Positions 32,848-44,621 of a stretch of 64,000 nt of DNA are shown here, one piece after another (position 1 is the stretch's first letter; each line of letters starts with the position of its first letter). The DNA comes from Triparma columacea. Its lineage: Eukaryota > Sar > Bolidophyceae > Parmales > Triparmaceae. The stretch lies in NCBI GenBank assembly GCA_030267965.1, contig BRYA01000099.1, forward strand, positions 1-64,000, written 5' to 3'. The position numbers and the translations under genes are program-made. The notes under the pieces were generated by a model that was not told where the DNA came from, made no database searches, and worked only from the letters and a program-made list of their open reading frames with translations.

Positions 32848-35696
32848 TCATAACTCATTGACTTCGTTACCGTCATCCACACCTTCCTCCGCACCTTCCT
32901 CCACATATTCTTCCTCATCAACTTCCCCTATGATCTCATCAGCGACAACATCTTCTTCCAAAGGCTCATCCATAGATCCTGGCGCTTTCATCTGTTTAAA
33001 TTCGTCACGACGTTCGACCTCAGATTGGGATTCATCAGCAGGTTCGAGATCGTGCTCGTCAGCAGGTGCTTGTACCAACTCTTCAGAAGTCGGTTCGGGT
33101 TGAGGTTCAGACTCTTCAGTAGGCTTCTGCTCATTGGAGACATCAGGGTTGGCTTTCTCTTCCTGAACTCCTTCTTCAGTGGGAGGTTCTTCTTCAGTGC
33201 GAGGTTCTTCTTCAGTGGGAGCTTCTTCTTCAGTGGAAGCTTTGTCTTCAGTGGAAGCTTCGTGTTCAGTGAGAGCTTTGTCTTGATTATCTTCTCTCAC
33301 AACCTCAAAACTATCACCATCAACCCCGACTTCTTCTAAGATCTCAGCACCCACTTCTACTACTACAACCTCCTCTTCCTTCACCTCCTCTTCCTTTACC
33401 TCCTCTTCCTTCACCTCCTCTTCCTTCACCTCCTCTTCCTCCTCGTCCTCCTTCACCCCCTCCTCCTCCTCGTCCTCCTTCACAACCTCCTCTTCCTTCA
33501 CCTCCTCTTCCTTCACCTCCTCTTCCTCCTTCACCCCCTCCTCCTCCTCGTCCACCTTCACCTTCACCTCCTCGTCCTCCTCGTCCTCCTCCTCCTCCTC
33601 TTTCGCCTCGTCCTCGTCCTTCACCTCCTCGTCCTCCTCCTTCAAGTTCTCCTCCTTCTCCTTCAAGTTCTCCTTCTCCTCCTTCAAGTTCTCCTCCTCC
33701 TTCTCCTCCCCCCCCTCCTCAACCCCCTCCCTTCCCTCATTCTCCTTCACCTCCTCCCCTCCCTCTTCCTCTTCCTCCTCCTTTAACTCTTCTTCTTTCG
33801 TCACCTCCTCCTCATCCTTCACCTCATTTTTTGTCATCTCGCCCTCTTCCTCCACCTTTAACTTTTCTGCGCCCTCCTTCACCTCTTCCTCCTGCACCAC
33901 AACTTCCTCCTCCTCCTCCACCTGCACCTCCTCTTGTTCCTTCTTCTCCTCTCCTCTCTCTTCAACATTCCCAGCCTCGTCTTCCCAGTTCTCATCCCAC
34001 TCTTCATTCTCTCGTTCCGCCTCCTCCAGCCCGTAGTCTACCCCTTCCTCCCACTGCTCTTCCTCCGGCTCTTTGATATCCTCCTCCTCCTCCTCCCCCT
34101 CCTCCTCCTCACCCACTTTCTTTACCACCGCCGTCACCTCCTCTTCAACTTCCATCTCAGTATAATCCTCGATTTGAGCACCATCGAAACCCTCCTCTTC
34201 ATCGCCATCCTCAAAAACTCGTAACCGGTACAGGCAAGTGTAATCTTCGCGCCCGTGGTTATCGTCAACTTGAAGAACCAGTACTCTTATCTCCGCGTTG
34301 ATGTCAGGAGCCGCAAAGTGCTGTCTATTTCCAAACCTCCCCCCCTCTAACCCCAACTCTTCGCCACCTCCCCCCTCCTCCCAACCGACTTCGGCTTCTT
34401 CCTCGATGTCGTCCCCGTGCTCACTCAAGGTATACATAAACGAACCGTAATTTACTCTTCCAACACTTTTCTTGGCGTCCCTGAGGTTCTTGAAACCAAA
34501 CAGGGTGAAGTGCTTCGGCGCCGACGACACATCGGGGGATATTCTGCTATCAATATGCTCCAGCGAGATCGACTTCAGCTTGATCCGCTTCGGTAGGTGC
34601 AGCCCGAGGGTTCCCTTGTTCGTTGAGAACGCGAAGCAGCTGCCTAGGTCAGTACCGGGAGTAATAGCATCGCTCGGAGGGCCGACCGGGGAAGGGAGGC
34701 CAAAGAACTCATAAACGGCAGGCGGAATAAAAGACTTCGGCACCTTGTGAGTCTTGGAAGTGTGGATGGCGAGGATTTTGGAGTGCTACGGGGAGGGGAA
34801 GTTGGGAGGAGTGCAGCGACGATTGAAGTGTGTCAGAATTTTGATCCCCGCGAGAAGTTTAGTTATACTATTGTAGCAATGTCGTCGATTTGGTACCTCC
34901 GCATAACATGAAACGTCTATGTCGTCCCGACGATGAACTTCGCCATTCTCACCTTTGCGAGATCCAAATCTTCCGCATCCTTCTCAAGCTGCAGTCTCCT
35001 TGCGACTATTTCCCGAGCCCCATCCTCCGTCATGCAGTCATCAGGGATAGAGGATTCACTAACTGCAGCTTCAGCGACAACGGCGGTCGAATCAGAGGAG
35101 GAGGGGGGCTTCATGTCCATCAACTCGGCCCTCAACCTTTCCAGCCTCTTCTCGACTTTCTCCATACTTTGCAAGTTGGCTGCGTCGACGAGCTTGACCA
35201 CCTCAGAGAGGAAGACAGCCTCGCCGGACTCAATATCGTTCAAATGCGACTCGTAGTCTGAGGAATTGAAGGGGGGGAGGGAGGAAAGAAGAGAGGAGAG
35301 CACCTCTGAAGTCACGAACTCGGAATCGGGGACATCATGGGCATCTGACAGCCCGTCAACCTCCGAATCACTAGCCTTCACTTCCTCTACGGAAGCTATA
35401 ACCTTATTCATCCTTGAACTCAAGGCCTCCCGTAGGTCCAACAATTCTTCAGACATCTTCTCGAGACTTTCCGCGCGATCTAACAATGATTGCGACACAG
35501 ACAAAGTAGAATCAACAGAAGATTCCGACGACGATGACGAGTCGTCAAGGGGAAGGCTCAAAACTTCCTTGAGATCCCCCCCGTAGTCGTCATTTTCCTG
35601 TGGTTCTGGAAGACCTGTCGAGCTTTTGTGATACCTGCACGCCCCCCAATATATGGAAACGAAGATGCTCACACCTGCGATAATCCCTCCTTTCAT
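32848..35696 (-). CDS. SUN-domain protein with long acidic tail
   Basis: Exons 34953-35696 and 32848-34785 keep phase, about 893 residues. The ORF of the second exon begins with GTG, so it cannot stand alone. Exon 1 has a membrane helix (GGIIAGVSIFVSIYWGA) and coiled coil (LRAELMDM; IVARRLQLEKDAEDLDLAK). Exon 2 opens with HSKILAIHTSKTHK and a SUN domain: CFAFSTNKGTLGLHLPKRI, SISLEHIDSRIS, SSAPKHFTLFGFKN and DDNHGREDYTCLYRLRVFE. SUN proteins normally end at this domain. Here about 440 residues of Glu/Lys/Val-rich low complexity follow. The canonical role is anchoring KASH partners across the nuclear envelope. The open frame reaches 35759 (a TTG), so a further upstream exon is possible. Confidence 0.8.
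33330..34180 (-). repeat. Low-complexity acidic tail coding tract
   Basis: Imperfect repeats encoding KEEEVKEEEVKEEE and related Glu/Lys/Val units, almost purely purine in gene sense. The opposite strand gives spurious Pro/Leu ORFs. Confidence 0.85.
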
Positions 35697-35788
35697 TATT
35701 GTCGGCACAAAAAAGCTGCCTTCTTGCCCCCCACTCTTCTTTTGGTCAAAATTGCTCAAAATTGCTCAGCAAATTTCGTAATCAAATA

Positions 35789-36866
35789 ATGTACTTCGAC
35801 ATCGATGATATCCTCACGGAGACTGCCAATATAACCTGCATCGCGAGGAATGACTGCGCAAGGTGAGATATTGATAGAGAGAGGAAGTTGTTCAAATCCT
35901 ATGTCCCTCCCGCCGGCAGCGAAATGGTTGAAATTTGAGAGGACAATGGTCGCATCGTGGATCATTTGTCAGTCTCAGGCGATGTAATCATATTTTGGGA
36001 CGCCCCTAGTCGGTAGAGCTGTGGAGTTATGCACCAAAGGAGGAGTTTACTCACACCCTCGCCTCCCTCCATCCTTGCTTCACTCTGCTCTCCCCCCCAC
36101 CAAAATTGTAGCTTGGCTTTCCTACGACCATACAACAGCACTTCGACGACAGTTTCGTCGAACGTGCTTGCTGAAGGGGAGAAATGCGAACTTCCTCTGT
36201 GGGCCTGTATTAGTTTGGCGCTAGAGAGCCGCTTCTTTGACATGCAGTTACCGAAGCATTACGGGGACTCTTTCAGGAAGAAGCTAGATGGTGGCGGCGA
36301 GAACTTTAATCTCAGGATCAAGAGCCTCTATTACTACGAGGTTGGGGAGCTGCTATGTTCAAGAATCAAGAGGATCCCAACTTCGAGGCGTGGGACTGAC
36401 AACAGTGAGTGTCGGAGCGGGGAGCGGAGGGTGGAGGCGTTTAAGATAAGAGTCCTAGCTGCCAACAACCTTCTCATACCCCCCCTCCCCTCCCCTCTTC
36501 CTCCTCTACCCTCCCCCAATCACAGGGCTAGTTTTGATCAAGAAGGAGGCAGAGATCCTCAGGGAGGTGCTGAAGAAGACCTTTGTCGGGGAGAGATTTA
36601 GGAAGAACCTTGACTGGTCTTTGAACAGCAGTGACGAGGACGTCACAGCACACACATCAAAACTTGCTCACGCCGAGAAGGAGCTCTTTGATATTGGGGC
36701 GAGGAGCAGCTACGCCTTGGAGTCATGGAAGAACCACGGCAGCAGGAGAATTGAGATCAGTTCGATCGTCAAGGCAAGCAACGATTTCATCGCCTCCAAC
36801 AAAAGGGTCGTCTCCCCAGAGGCTGCGGCAGATTCTGATAACAAGCGACCGAGAGTGTTCGGGTGA
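35789..36866 (+). CDS. PSF3: GINS complex subunit Psf3
   Basis: Exons 35789-35862, 36112-36404 and 36526-36866 keep phase, 235 residues. The start MYFDIDDILTETANITC matches the Psf3 amino end. The second exon carries SLAFLRPYNS, then GEKCELPLWACISLALESR and DMQLPKHYGDSFRKKL, then SLYYYEVGELL. These match the GINS fold in Psf3. The third exon is the helical carboxyl part with LDWSLNSSDEDVTAHTSKL. GINS, with Cdc45 and MCM, forms the replicative helicase. It is divergent from the SUN gene: only 92 bp separate the chosen start codons, and as little as 29 bp if the SUN frame begins at 35759. Confidence 0.9.
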
Positions 36867-36911
36867 AGAATTTGTTAAGTAAGATAATAGTGGAAACAAC
36901 AGTGCGTTTTA

Positions 36912-38300
36912 TTATGTGTTGTCGCCCCAAATACGGTCGTTCGGCAATCCCTTCGTGCTCTTGGTGAAGGCGTTCACAGCAGCAGCGCCGAGTACGGCTG
37001 GACAGTGCTTGGCGTCAATCGCCTCTGCGATGAGCGAGCGACAGGTGAAGCAAATTGCGGCAAGTGAAGCGAATTGCGGGAAGGGCCGTGTCAATGTTAT
37101 CGTGTCAACGTGCCATCAAACGTCTTCACTGCGCAGCGTTGACCTTTTTCAATCCTCACCTTCCGTGAACCAGACTCCGGGCCTCACCCCAACTTCCTTC
37201 GAAAGCGTGGCCGCCGCAAATGCCGCCACGCACTCTCCTACACAGGGCTCGAGATCCATGTGTGCGTAGGTCGCTGACACCATTCTGTCATCCTGCGTCG
37301 TTAGATCTACACGCATCGCATTCTTTGCACCCGCGAACTTGTCAACGACCCTAACGATGGGCATCGAAAACGAGGATAGCGCCCTCATGAGTGGCTCATT
37401 GCTGAGCAGAGAGGTAGGGAATTTCGCGCTGAACCCCAACAGCGAGTTCCAGAAATTAGGAGACGTACCAAAGAGGGACTCAACGCTCCCAATTTTCAAG
37501 GTCTCCGCTACCGAGGCAGTCTCGAGCAAATTCAAGGGAGCGACATACTTCGCACCGACCTCCGGCCCAAAGTCGACTGTCTCATAAACGTCCATTGGTT
37601 TCTCGTACATTTTCACACCGTCGACAACCTTCAGCGCTCTCTCGGCAAGTATCAGGAAAGTGGCGACTAGCAGAGTCACCCCTGCGTTCCCTGATCCCGC
37701 CGTGAAAAACTGGAACTTACAACTGATCCTCGAGGGATCCGTTTCTTCACCTAACTCATGCAGCAGGGCCTTGCTCATCAACGACGACACCCCAGGCCAG
37801 CAACCAGTCGAAATAATTATTGGCACGTTCGCGGCGACAGCCTGCTCAGAAAAATCCTGCTTCGCTCGCTTCGCTGTCTCAAAGTCGTCGCAAACATCAA
37901 TGTACGGGACTTTGCTTGAGAGGCACTTTTCCATTAGGAGGTTGCTGTCCTTCGACTTCCCCTGGAAGGGACCCGCCGTGTTCACGACGAGGTCAAACGA
38001 GGAAAGATCCAACCCCACCAGGGACTCTGCGTTATCTTTGTCGACGACGATGTAATCTCTCCCGTAATCTCCTTGGGTGGTATCCCCTCCTCCCCTCCCC
38101 CCGACAGCAACCCTCTTTGCCCCATTATTACTTAAAGATCGAGCAACCGAGCCCCCGACTCGTCCAGTTCCTCCAACAACTAGAAACGATCTATCAGATA
38201 TTGTTGAGAGTAGATTTGAGGGGGAAAGTGAACCAGTCAGCGACACCTTTTCGCCAAGCAGTGTCAATGACAATATACTGAATTTAAAAAGCGAAAACAT
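36912..38300 (-). CDS. Saccharopine dehydrogenase-like oxidoreductase
   Basis: Exons 37160-38300 and 36912-37024, 417 residues. The longer ORF to 38435 begins with TTG, so the ATG at 38300 (MFSLFKFSILSLTLLGEKV) is the start; it resembles a signal or membrane anchor. A Rossmann motif follows: FLVVGGTGRVGGSVARSL. Then come VVNTAGPFQGKSKDSNLLM and VPYIDVCDDFE, the classic saccharopine dehydrogenase NADP-binding pattern, and a small carboxyl exon ending GLPNDRIWGDNT. Members of this group include lysine-pathway enzymes and uncharacterised lipid-droplet SCCPDH proteins; the substrate cannot be assigned. Intron 37025-37159 has duplicated CGCAATTCGCTTCAC / CGCAATTTGCTTCAC units before TCGCTCGCTCATCGCAG. 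Confidence 0.82.
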
Positions 38301-38510
38301 GTCAACAACCGAGCCTTTAATTCGAACTAGTAGCCGAGAATCAATTCTGTGAGTCAGTGAAACCAATCTGGGACAGCCAAAAAGCAAAATACTAAAAAAT
38401 AATAAATAGAAAAAAGGGACAATTGACAAATACAAACCGTTTGGTAAATCAATTTCAATTAGCCGCCTCGCACACGAAGTAATAGGACTGAATTACAACC
38501 CAACACCATC

Positions 38511-40039
38511 ATGGTGCCAAAAATCAGGCTCCTCTTGCTTGTCTTCTCCATCCTCGTCGTCGGAACCCTCAACACATTGAGTTACAAGGTGAGGACGGCA
38601 ATATCCCGACAGCAATATTTCGACTGCAATATCCCATTCATCATATGTAACGCGCACACAGGCCACTAACCCCCACGCCGCACCACTCCTCACTCAGGTG
38701 CTGTACACTGTCTATTCGCAAAAATATGCTTATTTCGTGAGCAACGGAATCAATGTTCTTTACGTTGTTTTCGGGGGGTTTCTGCTTTATCCTCGTATGT
38801 ACTGCAACCGAAGCGGCAGAGTCCCCGACGAGCTTCGTAACCAGCCCCAGAAGAAGTTCATCGTCATGAGCTTCCTTGATGCATCTGGTACCTTCCTCTC
38901 CGCCATGGGCAGCGTCAAGACTCCAGGTTATCTCCAAACGATTCTCAACCAGACCCTTATTCCGATGATCATGTTAACTTCCTTCTTCGCTCTGGGCACT
39001 AGATTCTCTCCCCTACAAATTTCAGGGGCATCACTAATAATATTCGGCGCCCTCGTCTCGTCTTTTGACTCACTCCTAAACCCATCAAACGTTGCCGCAA
39101 ACAGCAGCTTCAAGATTTCAGTTATTTTCTACCTCTGTTCAAATCTTCCGTATGCGCTGTCGGCAGTCTACAAGGAGGTGGCGTTCAAGAACCAGAAAAC
39201 GGACGTAATGTATTTGACGCAGCAAGTCAGCATTTACCAAATGCTTGTAGGGTTTGCCATGCTTCCGCTGACTTCCATCCCCGGAGTCGCTAGTGAGGAG
39301 GGCATACCAGTGGCTGAAGCTGCCACAACTCTAGATGACGGTCTCTTGTGCTACCTCCAGCTTCCCCATTCGGGATGCGCCCACAAGCCAACATTTGTCC
39401 TGCTCACCGGATATTGCCTTTTGAATTTTATCTACAACACCCTTGGGCTGTACTTGACGAAGGCTGCTTCGTCTACAGTCAACGCCATCACGTCGTCCCT
39501 CCTCCTCCCCATCACCACTCTCGCATTCACGCTGCCAATCCTTGGAAAATTCCGCGAGGACATTAAGAGGGAGGTGAGAAAGACAAGGAGAGGATGGCGC
39601 AAATTGAATTGGATGAACCGTTATTCGCTAATGCTTCTCTCGTTGCCTCGTTCCCCCCTCGCTTCCACAGACCCTTATGGGCCTCACTATCATCATCGTC
39701 GGCTTCCTTCTCTATCAATATGGCAGCAGCAGCGAAAGTAGCAGGAAGAAAAGTAAAGTTTCGGTTGTAGAGGAGGACAGCCTGACACTTCTTGACAAAG
39801 ATGATGGGCGTCGTTCAAAAAATAGATTATCCCCAATTAATTCACCCGCCCCGATTGCTTCTTTTCAAGAAAGGATCGTGGGAATTAAAATCAAGCATGG
39901 TAGTAAGGAGGTGTTGGGTTTCAACGGCTGTGTTGGCGGTGGTGGTGGTTATGCCGGGGGGGTGTATGGTTCCCTCGACGGGAGATTTGGCGAATTCAAG
40001 CGAGTCCAGAGCTTTGATAGCTTCTCGACCTCAATATAG
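38511..40039 (+). CDS. CRT-like (chloroquine-resistance-transporter family) membrane transporter
   Basis: Exons 38511-38588, 38698-39573 and 39671-40039, 440 residues, about ten hydrophobic helices. Exon 1 is a single helix (MVPKIRLLLLVFSILVVGT). The family pattern shows in FIVMSFLDASGTFLSAMG, the repeat-like second half, the helix-end Lys/Glu VYKEVAFKNQKTDVMYL and QVSIYQMLVGFAMLPL. This is the drug/metabolite-transporter superfamily branch that holds plant CLT thiol transporters (plastid) and apicomplexan CRT (vacuole). Substrate and membrane are not shown. The carboxyl tail is Ser/Gly-rich and ends SFDSFSTSI. It converges on the next gene with 88 bp between stops. Confidence 0.8.
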
Positions 40040-40127
40040 TAATAAAATATGTTGGATCGAGAAATCACGAAAACTTTTCTTCTGTTTGGACTCCCCACTA
40101 CACTACCCACTACACCCAGTAAGCTCC

Positions 40128-41806
40128 TCACTTGGAGAGAGAGCCCTCGGGGGTGTACCTGCTGGTCATCTTGCCATAGAGAAAGCTCCATTTCCCTATG
40201 CTGTCGGTCGTGTATGCACACCTCCACATGCCGCCATGGCAAGCGTTCTCTATGAGCAGGTTGAAGGGGTGGGCGTCTTTGTTCTTTGGATTAGCCGCGC
40301 TTAACTCATTGCTGAGGTCCGAGAGCAAGATGGCGGCCATCATGTCACTGGCAGTCTGGGGATCGTAGGCGACGAGGGGCTCGAAGGACTGCATACCCTC
40401 GAGGGCAGCCGCGATTGTGGTGTACGCAACCATGGACTCTGTCCTCGCGGCGGGGGCGTGGTTAGCTGAGGTCACAAAGCCCTCAGCCTTGGCTACGAAG
40501 GCCCTCCACTGCTGGGAGGTCTTGGCAAGTGCGTAGTTGGGTCCTTGCATGTTGCTCAGGCCGTCAGTGACGCTAAAATGCGGAAGGAGTTGCGTTACTT
40601 GGTTAGAATTATCGCATTGAGGTGTTTAATTGAGATAATGTTTAGTAGCGGCGCCTTCAATTCTCACCTGACCCCGGTGCTCATCGCCTCCCTGGCATTC
40701 TTTGCAAAGCTCCCGAAACCAGCGCGGAAGGGAGCGTGCCAGAGTGGAGTGTTGGCGTATCTTGCGAGGCTGTCAGCCTTGGCCTCGTCCGAGATAGCAT
40801 GAGCAGTCGCGGGAGAAACAAGCTGAGTAATGGCAGTGTTAGGGCACGCCTTGAGAATGGCATCCACTGCCAAATCCATGCCGACGCTCGCCCTCACGTG
40901 CCTCTCCCCGTCGAGGTAGATGTAGCATCCCACAACGAGCTGCTTCCCAGGGTACTTCTTGGAAAGAGAAATCACCCACTCTGCGATCTCGGGAGTGTCG
41001 GAGAGAAGGTCAGCGCCAACAACGTCGCCCTTAGTGGGGATGAGAAGGGTGGCAGCGGTGCTCTTTGCTTCTTCCACGAGCTTGTTGAGCTTCTTGCCGG
41101 GCCTCGCAACGCAGGCGATGGTAGCACCGAGGCGAGAGAGGGCCTTAAAGGGGCCAAGGGCAGAGGTCGCTCCCAACAAGACAAAGATCTTGTCCCTTAC
41201 CAAGTCGGTGCAGTCCTTAGAGTTGGCGATGCCGGCAATGGCGCGAGCTGCCGAAGGTTCTATGCATCCGTAGTTAGCCCACGCCTCCCCCTGGGCAGCA
41301 AGGTCAGCCTTGGAGAGGACAGACTTGGAGTGCCCGCTCGGGGCCTGAATGGTGAAGTCCTTTTCGGCGGACCCCGTACCCTTCTGCTCAGTGGTATTGA
41401 AGGTCCCCTTCTGCAGCTGACTGCTCATGGCGTCAGTAGCGGCACCCGTCACTATACCGTCACCGGAGACCCAGGTCATGGTAGAGTTGAGCTGCGGATG
41501 AGGAGCAGTTAGTGTAGCGAAGCGGATAGCATAGCGGACTACATCTCATCTCACCTTGTCCAAACCAGCCTTGCAAGAGGCCAGGCAAACCTCAGGAGAA
41601 GCAGCAGCCTGAAGCTCCACTAGCTTCACAATATATGAGGTGTAGTTGGCCCTCCATCCACGCTCCGCATTGATGGCGCTGGCCAGCTCCTTTGCTTCAT
41701 CAGTACCAAGGACATTGAGGACTTCACACCACACGGATTTCCCAATCTTTGTGGACGACGCCTTTCCACTCTTAGCATCAACAGGCCATGCAATTCCGCG
41801 AGTCAT
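40128..41806 (-). CDS. Conserved Rossmann-type NAD(P)-binding protein, function unknown
   Basis: Exons 41555-41806, 40668-41491 and 40128-40572 keep phase, 506 residues. The centre has a dinucleotide-binding pattern (IFVLLGATSALGPFKALSRL followed by GATIACVARPGKKL), then helices and LVVGCYIYLDGERHVRASVG. The carboxyl part ends with a distinctive GGMWRCAYTTDSIGKWSF block. The first exon (MTRGIAWPVDAKSGKASS) has no signal peptide. The length and all-helical flanks do not match a standard SDR enzyme. The intron 41492-41554 carries CCGCTTCGCTAC, a shared-motif variant. I do not recognise an experimentally known relative. Confidence 0.75.
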
Positions 41807-42063
41807 CTATCTAGAAGGTGGAAGGTACAAGAGGGACGAGGGACGAGGGACGAGGGAGATTGGATTCTGGGGTCAGAGGTTGCGAGAAGTCGGGCAGTAG
41901 AGGAATTTGGAGTGTGCAAAGAATAAGAGAAAATGATAAAGGACGCCGCAGATAGAGACAAGTAAGAGGAAAGAGATTCCGCGGCTCGACCTCGAAATCA
42001 AGGCTTTTGGAAAACACTCACCCAAATGAAAATTGGCAAGAAAAGGCTGATTGATTTCATCGT

Positions 42064-44494
42064 ATGGCATTGCAAGCGTTCAAAGACAACCCTGGTATGC
42101 TGTTAGAAATCGGAGAAGGGAGGGGGCTGGAGGCACAACATTAACGTTTTATAAATATTGAGGGTGATGATGAAGTGGTGGCGTCGGGCTTTTGGGTTTG
42201 CTGCATTTCTCCCTACCTTTCCTTACTCACGCAACCCAACATCCCGCTCACACCAGGCCTTGCGGGGTTCACGACAGAATCTGATACCTCTGGAACGTTC
42301 TGTCAGATAATCAAGGAGCTGGTGGACAATGCAGTGGATGCGTTGGAGGGAGCTGTGGGAAATGTCCACATCAAGGTGGAGCCTTCGTCACGAGCTTCCA
42401 CCATCCTTCGGATCACCGTGACTGACGATGGAACCGGGATGGAGGACCCGTTCTCCTTCGCCAATGCTTTCAACTCGAGTAAAGGGCAGGAAACTGTGAA
42501 TGAAAGGACGATGAAAAGGGCGAGGGAGGGCGAGGACGAAGATGAAGGGGACGACGCTATGAAGTACATGAGGAAGTCCAAGTCAGGTAAATCTTGGGTG
42601 TGTACACTGTGCAAGAAAAAGTGCCTCAAGGAGGAGACCATGAGAAAGCACGCGAGGGAGTGTGGTGGGGTGGGCTTCGAAGACCACGGTGACATAGACG
42701 ACGACGAACTCGGACTCTACGTGAAGGAAAGGGGGACTACGGAAAGAGGGCATCAGCTTCGGTCCGTTTCGTCGTCTCAAGTGTCCGTTCCGTCGTCTCA
42801 AGTGATACCACAAGTATCGACGCAAACTGCTGGGAGGTTCGGAGTGGGCCTAACACTCTGCATTTTGCATTCTTTCATCGGCACGGGTGGGAGGACCGTC
42901 ATTAGAAGTACCCGGAGGGGGAGCGACATCGAGAGGGTTTGCGCACTTGTAGCCGACGTCAGGGGGGACAAGATTGTGGAGGTCGGCGAGGGGAGGGAAG
43001 GTGAGGGAAGGGAGTGAGCAGGGAAGGGAATGCAGGAGAAGCAAAACGACGAGCTACGCCGATAAAACACCGTGTGTCCCCACTGTTAACACCATGTCCA
43101 CGCCGCAGTCCCAGCCGACATTGAAGCGGGGGGAACATCGGTTTCTATGCTGCTTCCCAAGGGGAACCACGAGGAGGCGTTTCCCAGGATCGCCGAGTAC
43201 CTAAGCAGGTTCCACCTGCTTTCAGGGGGGACGGCGGCGAACTTTTCCCTCTCTCTCGTCGCCCCGACGCTGTCCCCGATGGAGCTCACCGTGAAGCCGA
43301 AGGAGAGCCTAGTCGACGGAGTTCGAGCCTTCCTAAACAAGCCAGAGCTCGACGAATCGCACGTGGCCAGCAGGTCCATCATCGTCGGATTCAACGGGAG
43401 CGAAATCTCGGTGCAGGTGACTCTCGTCTTTGAGGGGGTTGAGGAGGAAGACGGATGGGAAGAGGGTGAGGAAGAGGGGGGAGGCGGATGGAGGGAGTTG
43501 GGAAGCGACGATGATATAAGCCGCAGCGACAGCGAGGGAGAGGGAGAGGAGGGCGAGGACAACCACCCTGCGTCAACGTCGAACAGGCGATCAGATCTTT
43601 CCCTAGTTCGCATCTACAACAACTCCGCCATGTTAGACTCGGTCGAGGGTCGGGCGTGCGGTATCGTCGCAGCCATCCCAAAGTGCCCGGCGTGGAAGAA
43701 GTACGGTCTCAAGGTCGAAGGTTCCACGGAAGGGGTCGAGGGACTCGACCTACCGACGTTCACCGTCAAGGACTCGGAGCTTGCGTGGGAAGGGGGAGGG
43801 AGGGGGGGGGGGACTCACCAGCTTCTCGAGGAAAGGTAGGTTACTGGTGCCTGCCGGGGCAGCGGCGGGGGGTGGTTGTGATGGGGGTGGGCGATGTGTC
43901 GCAGATGAGGGGGTCATGAAGCGAACTTGATGAGCGCGAACGTGTCACCGAACCTTGCCATGCTGTCCTCACCCTGTACCCCCCCCTTCCCCCTCCCCTT
44001 GCCTCGACCGCAGAGGCCCCATGCCGGTGGGCATCAGACTAGGGAACATCCTTCTCATCGTCCACATCACCGCTTCGAACAAGGACCTTACCCTCCCCAC
44101 CCTATCGAAGGGTAGAATCGGGGAGGACGTAAGGATCAGGAAGGGCGTGTCAGTCTGCCTTGAGGGGTGCCTAGAGTCGCTGGCGGGGAAAAACGAAATG
44201 CTGATATTCGATAGGCCGACGCTACTGAGGCATAACAGGGCAAGGAGGGACGTGGAGATTGTCTGCGAGGGGATTTGCAACATTCTTGAGAGGGGGGGGG
44301 AGAGGGTGGACGAAGATGACGACGACGACGAGGAGGAGGAAGAAGAAGAGGAAGAAAACGGAGGGGGGAAAGGGTATAAGTGGGGCAAGGAAGGGAGGGA
44401 GAGAATGAAGAAGAAAATGAGGGAGGCAATAGAGAGATTCGACAGGGGGATGAGGGTGAAGGAGCTGGACGATATGGGAAGGGTAAAGGAGTAG
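42064..44494 (+). CDS. TOP6B: DNA topoisomerase VI subunit B-like (GHKL ATPase)
   Basis: Exons 42064-42094, 42257-43000, 43109-43835 and 44014-44494 keep phase, 660 residues. The tiny first exon (MALQAFKDNP) joins to GLAGFTTESDTSGTFCQI. GHKL boxes: IIKELVDNAVDAL (Mg-binding Asn), VTDDGTGM and TAGRFGVGLTLCILHSF (ATP lid). A C2H2-like finger, CTLCKKKCLKEETMRKHAREC, is inserted between the second and third boxes together with charged linkers. The transducer region includes PADIEAGGTSVSMLLP, and the carboxyl part VRIYNNSAMLDSVEGRACGI and GIRLGNILLIVHITASNKD. In eukaryotes Top6B proteins act with Spo11-type subunits in endoreduplication or meiotic breaks. Asp/Glu low complexity interrupts the last exon. 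Confidence 0.82.
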
Positions 44495-44621
44495 GCGGTA
44501 GAGGAAGGGACAGGGCGTTTCATAGTCTCCAAAACAATTCGTTTGGCTTACACGTTTTCACAATACTCTTCTCCAACCCATTTTTTCTTCTTTGCGCACA
44601 TGGAGCAGAGGTTCGAAACTC

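Noticed and set aside
33831..34224. Plus-strand Pro/Leu-rich ORFs opposite the SUN acidic tail
   Set aside because: Pure complement of Glu/Lys codon repeats; shadow frames without coding signature.
42175..42256. GTG-started extension MVASGFWVCC of the Top6B frame
   Set aside because: It is intron sequence; the ATG exon at 42064 joins in phase at 42257 and gives a natural amino end.
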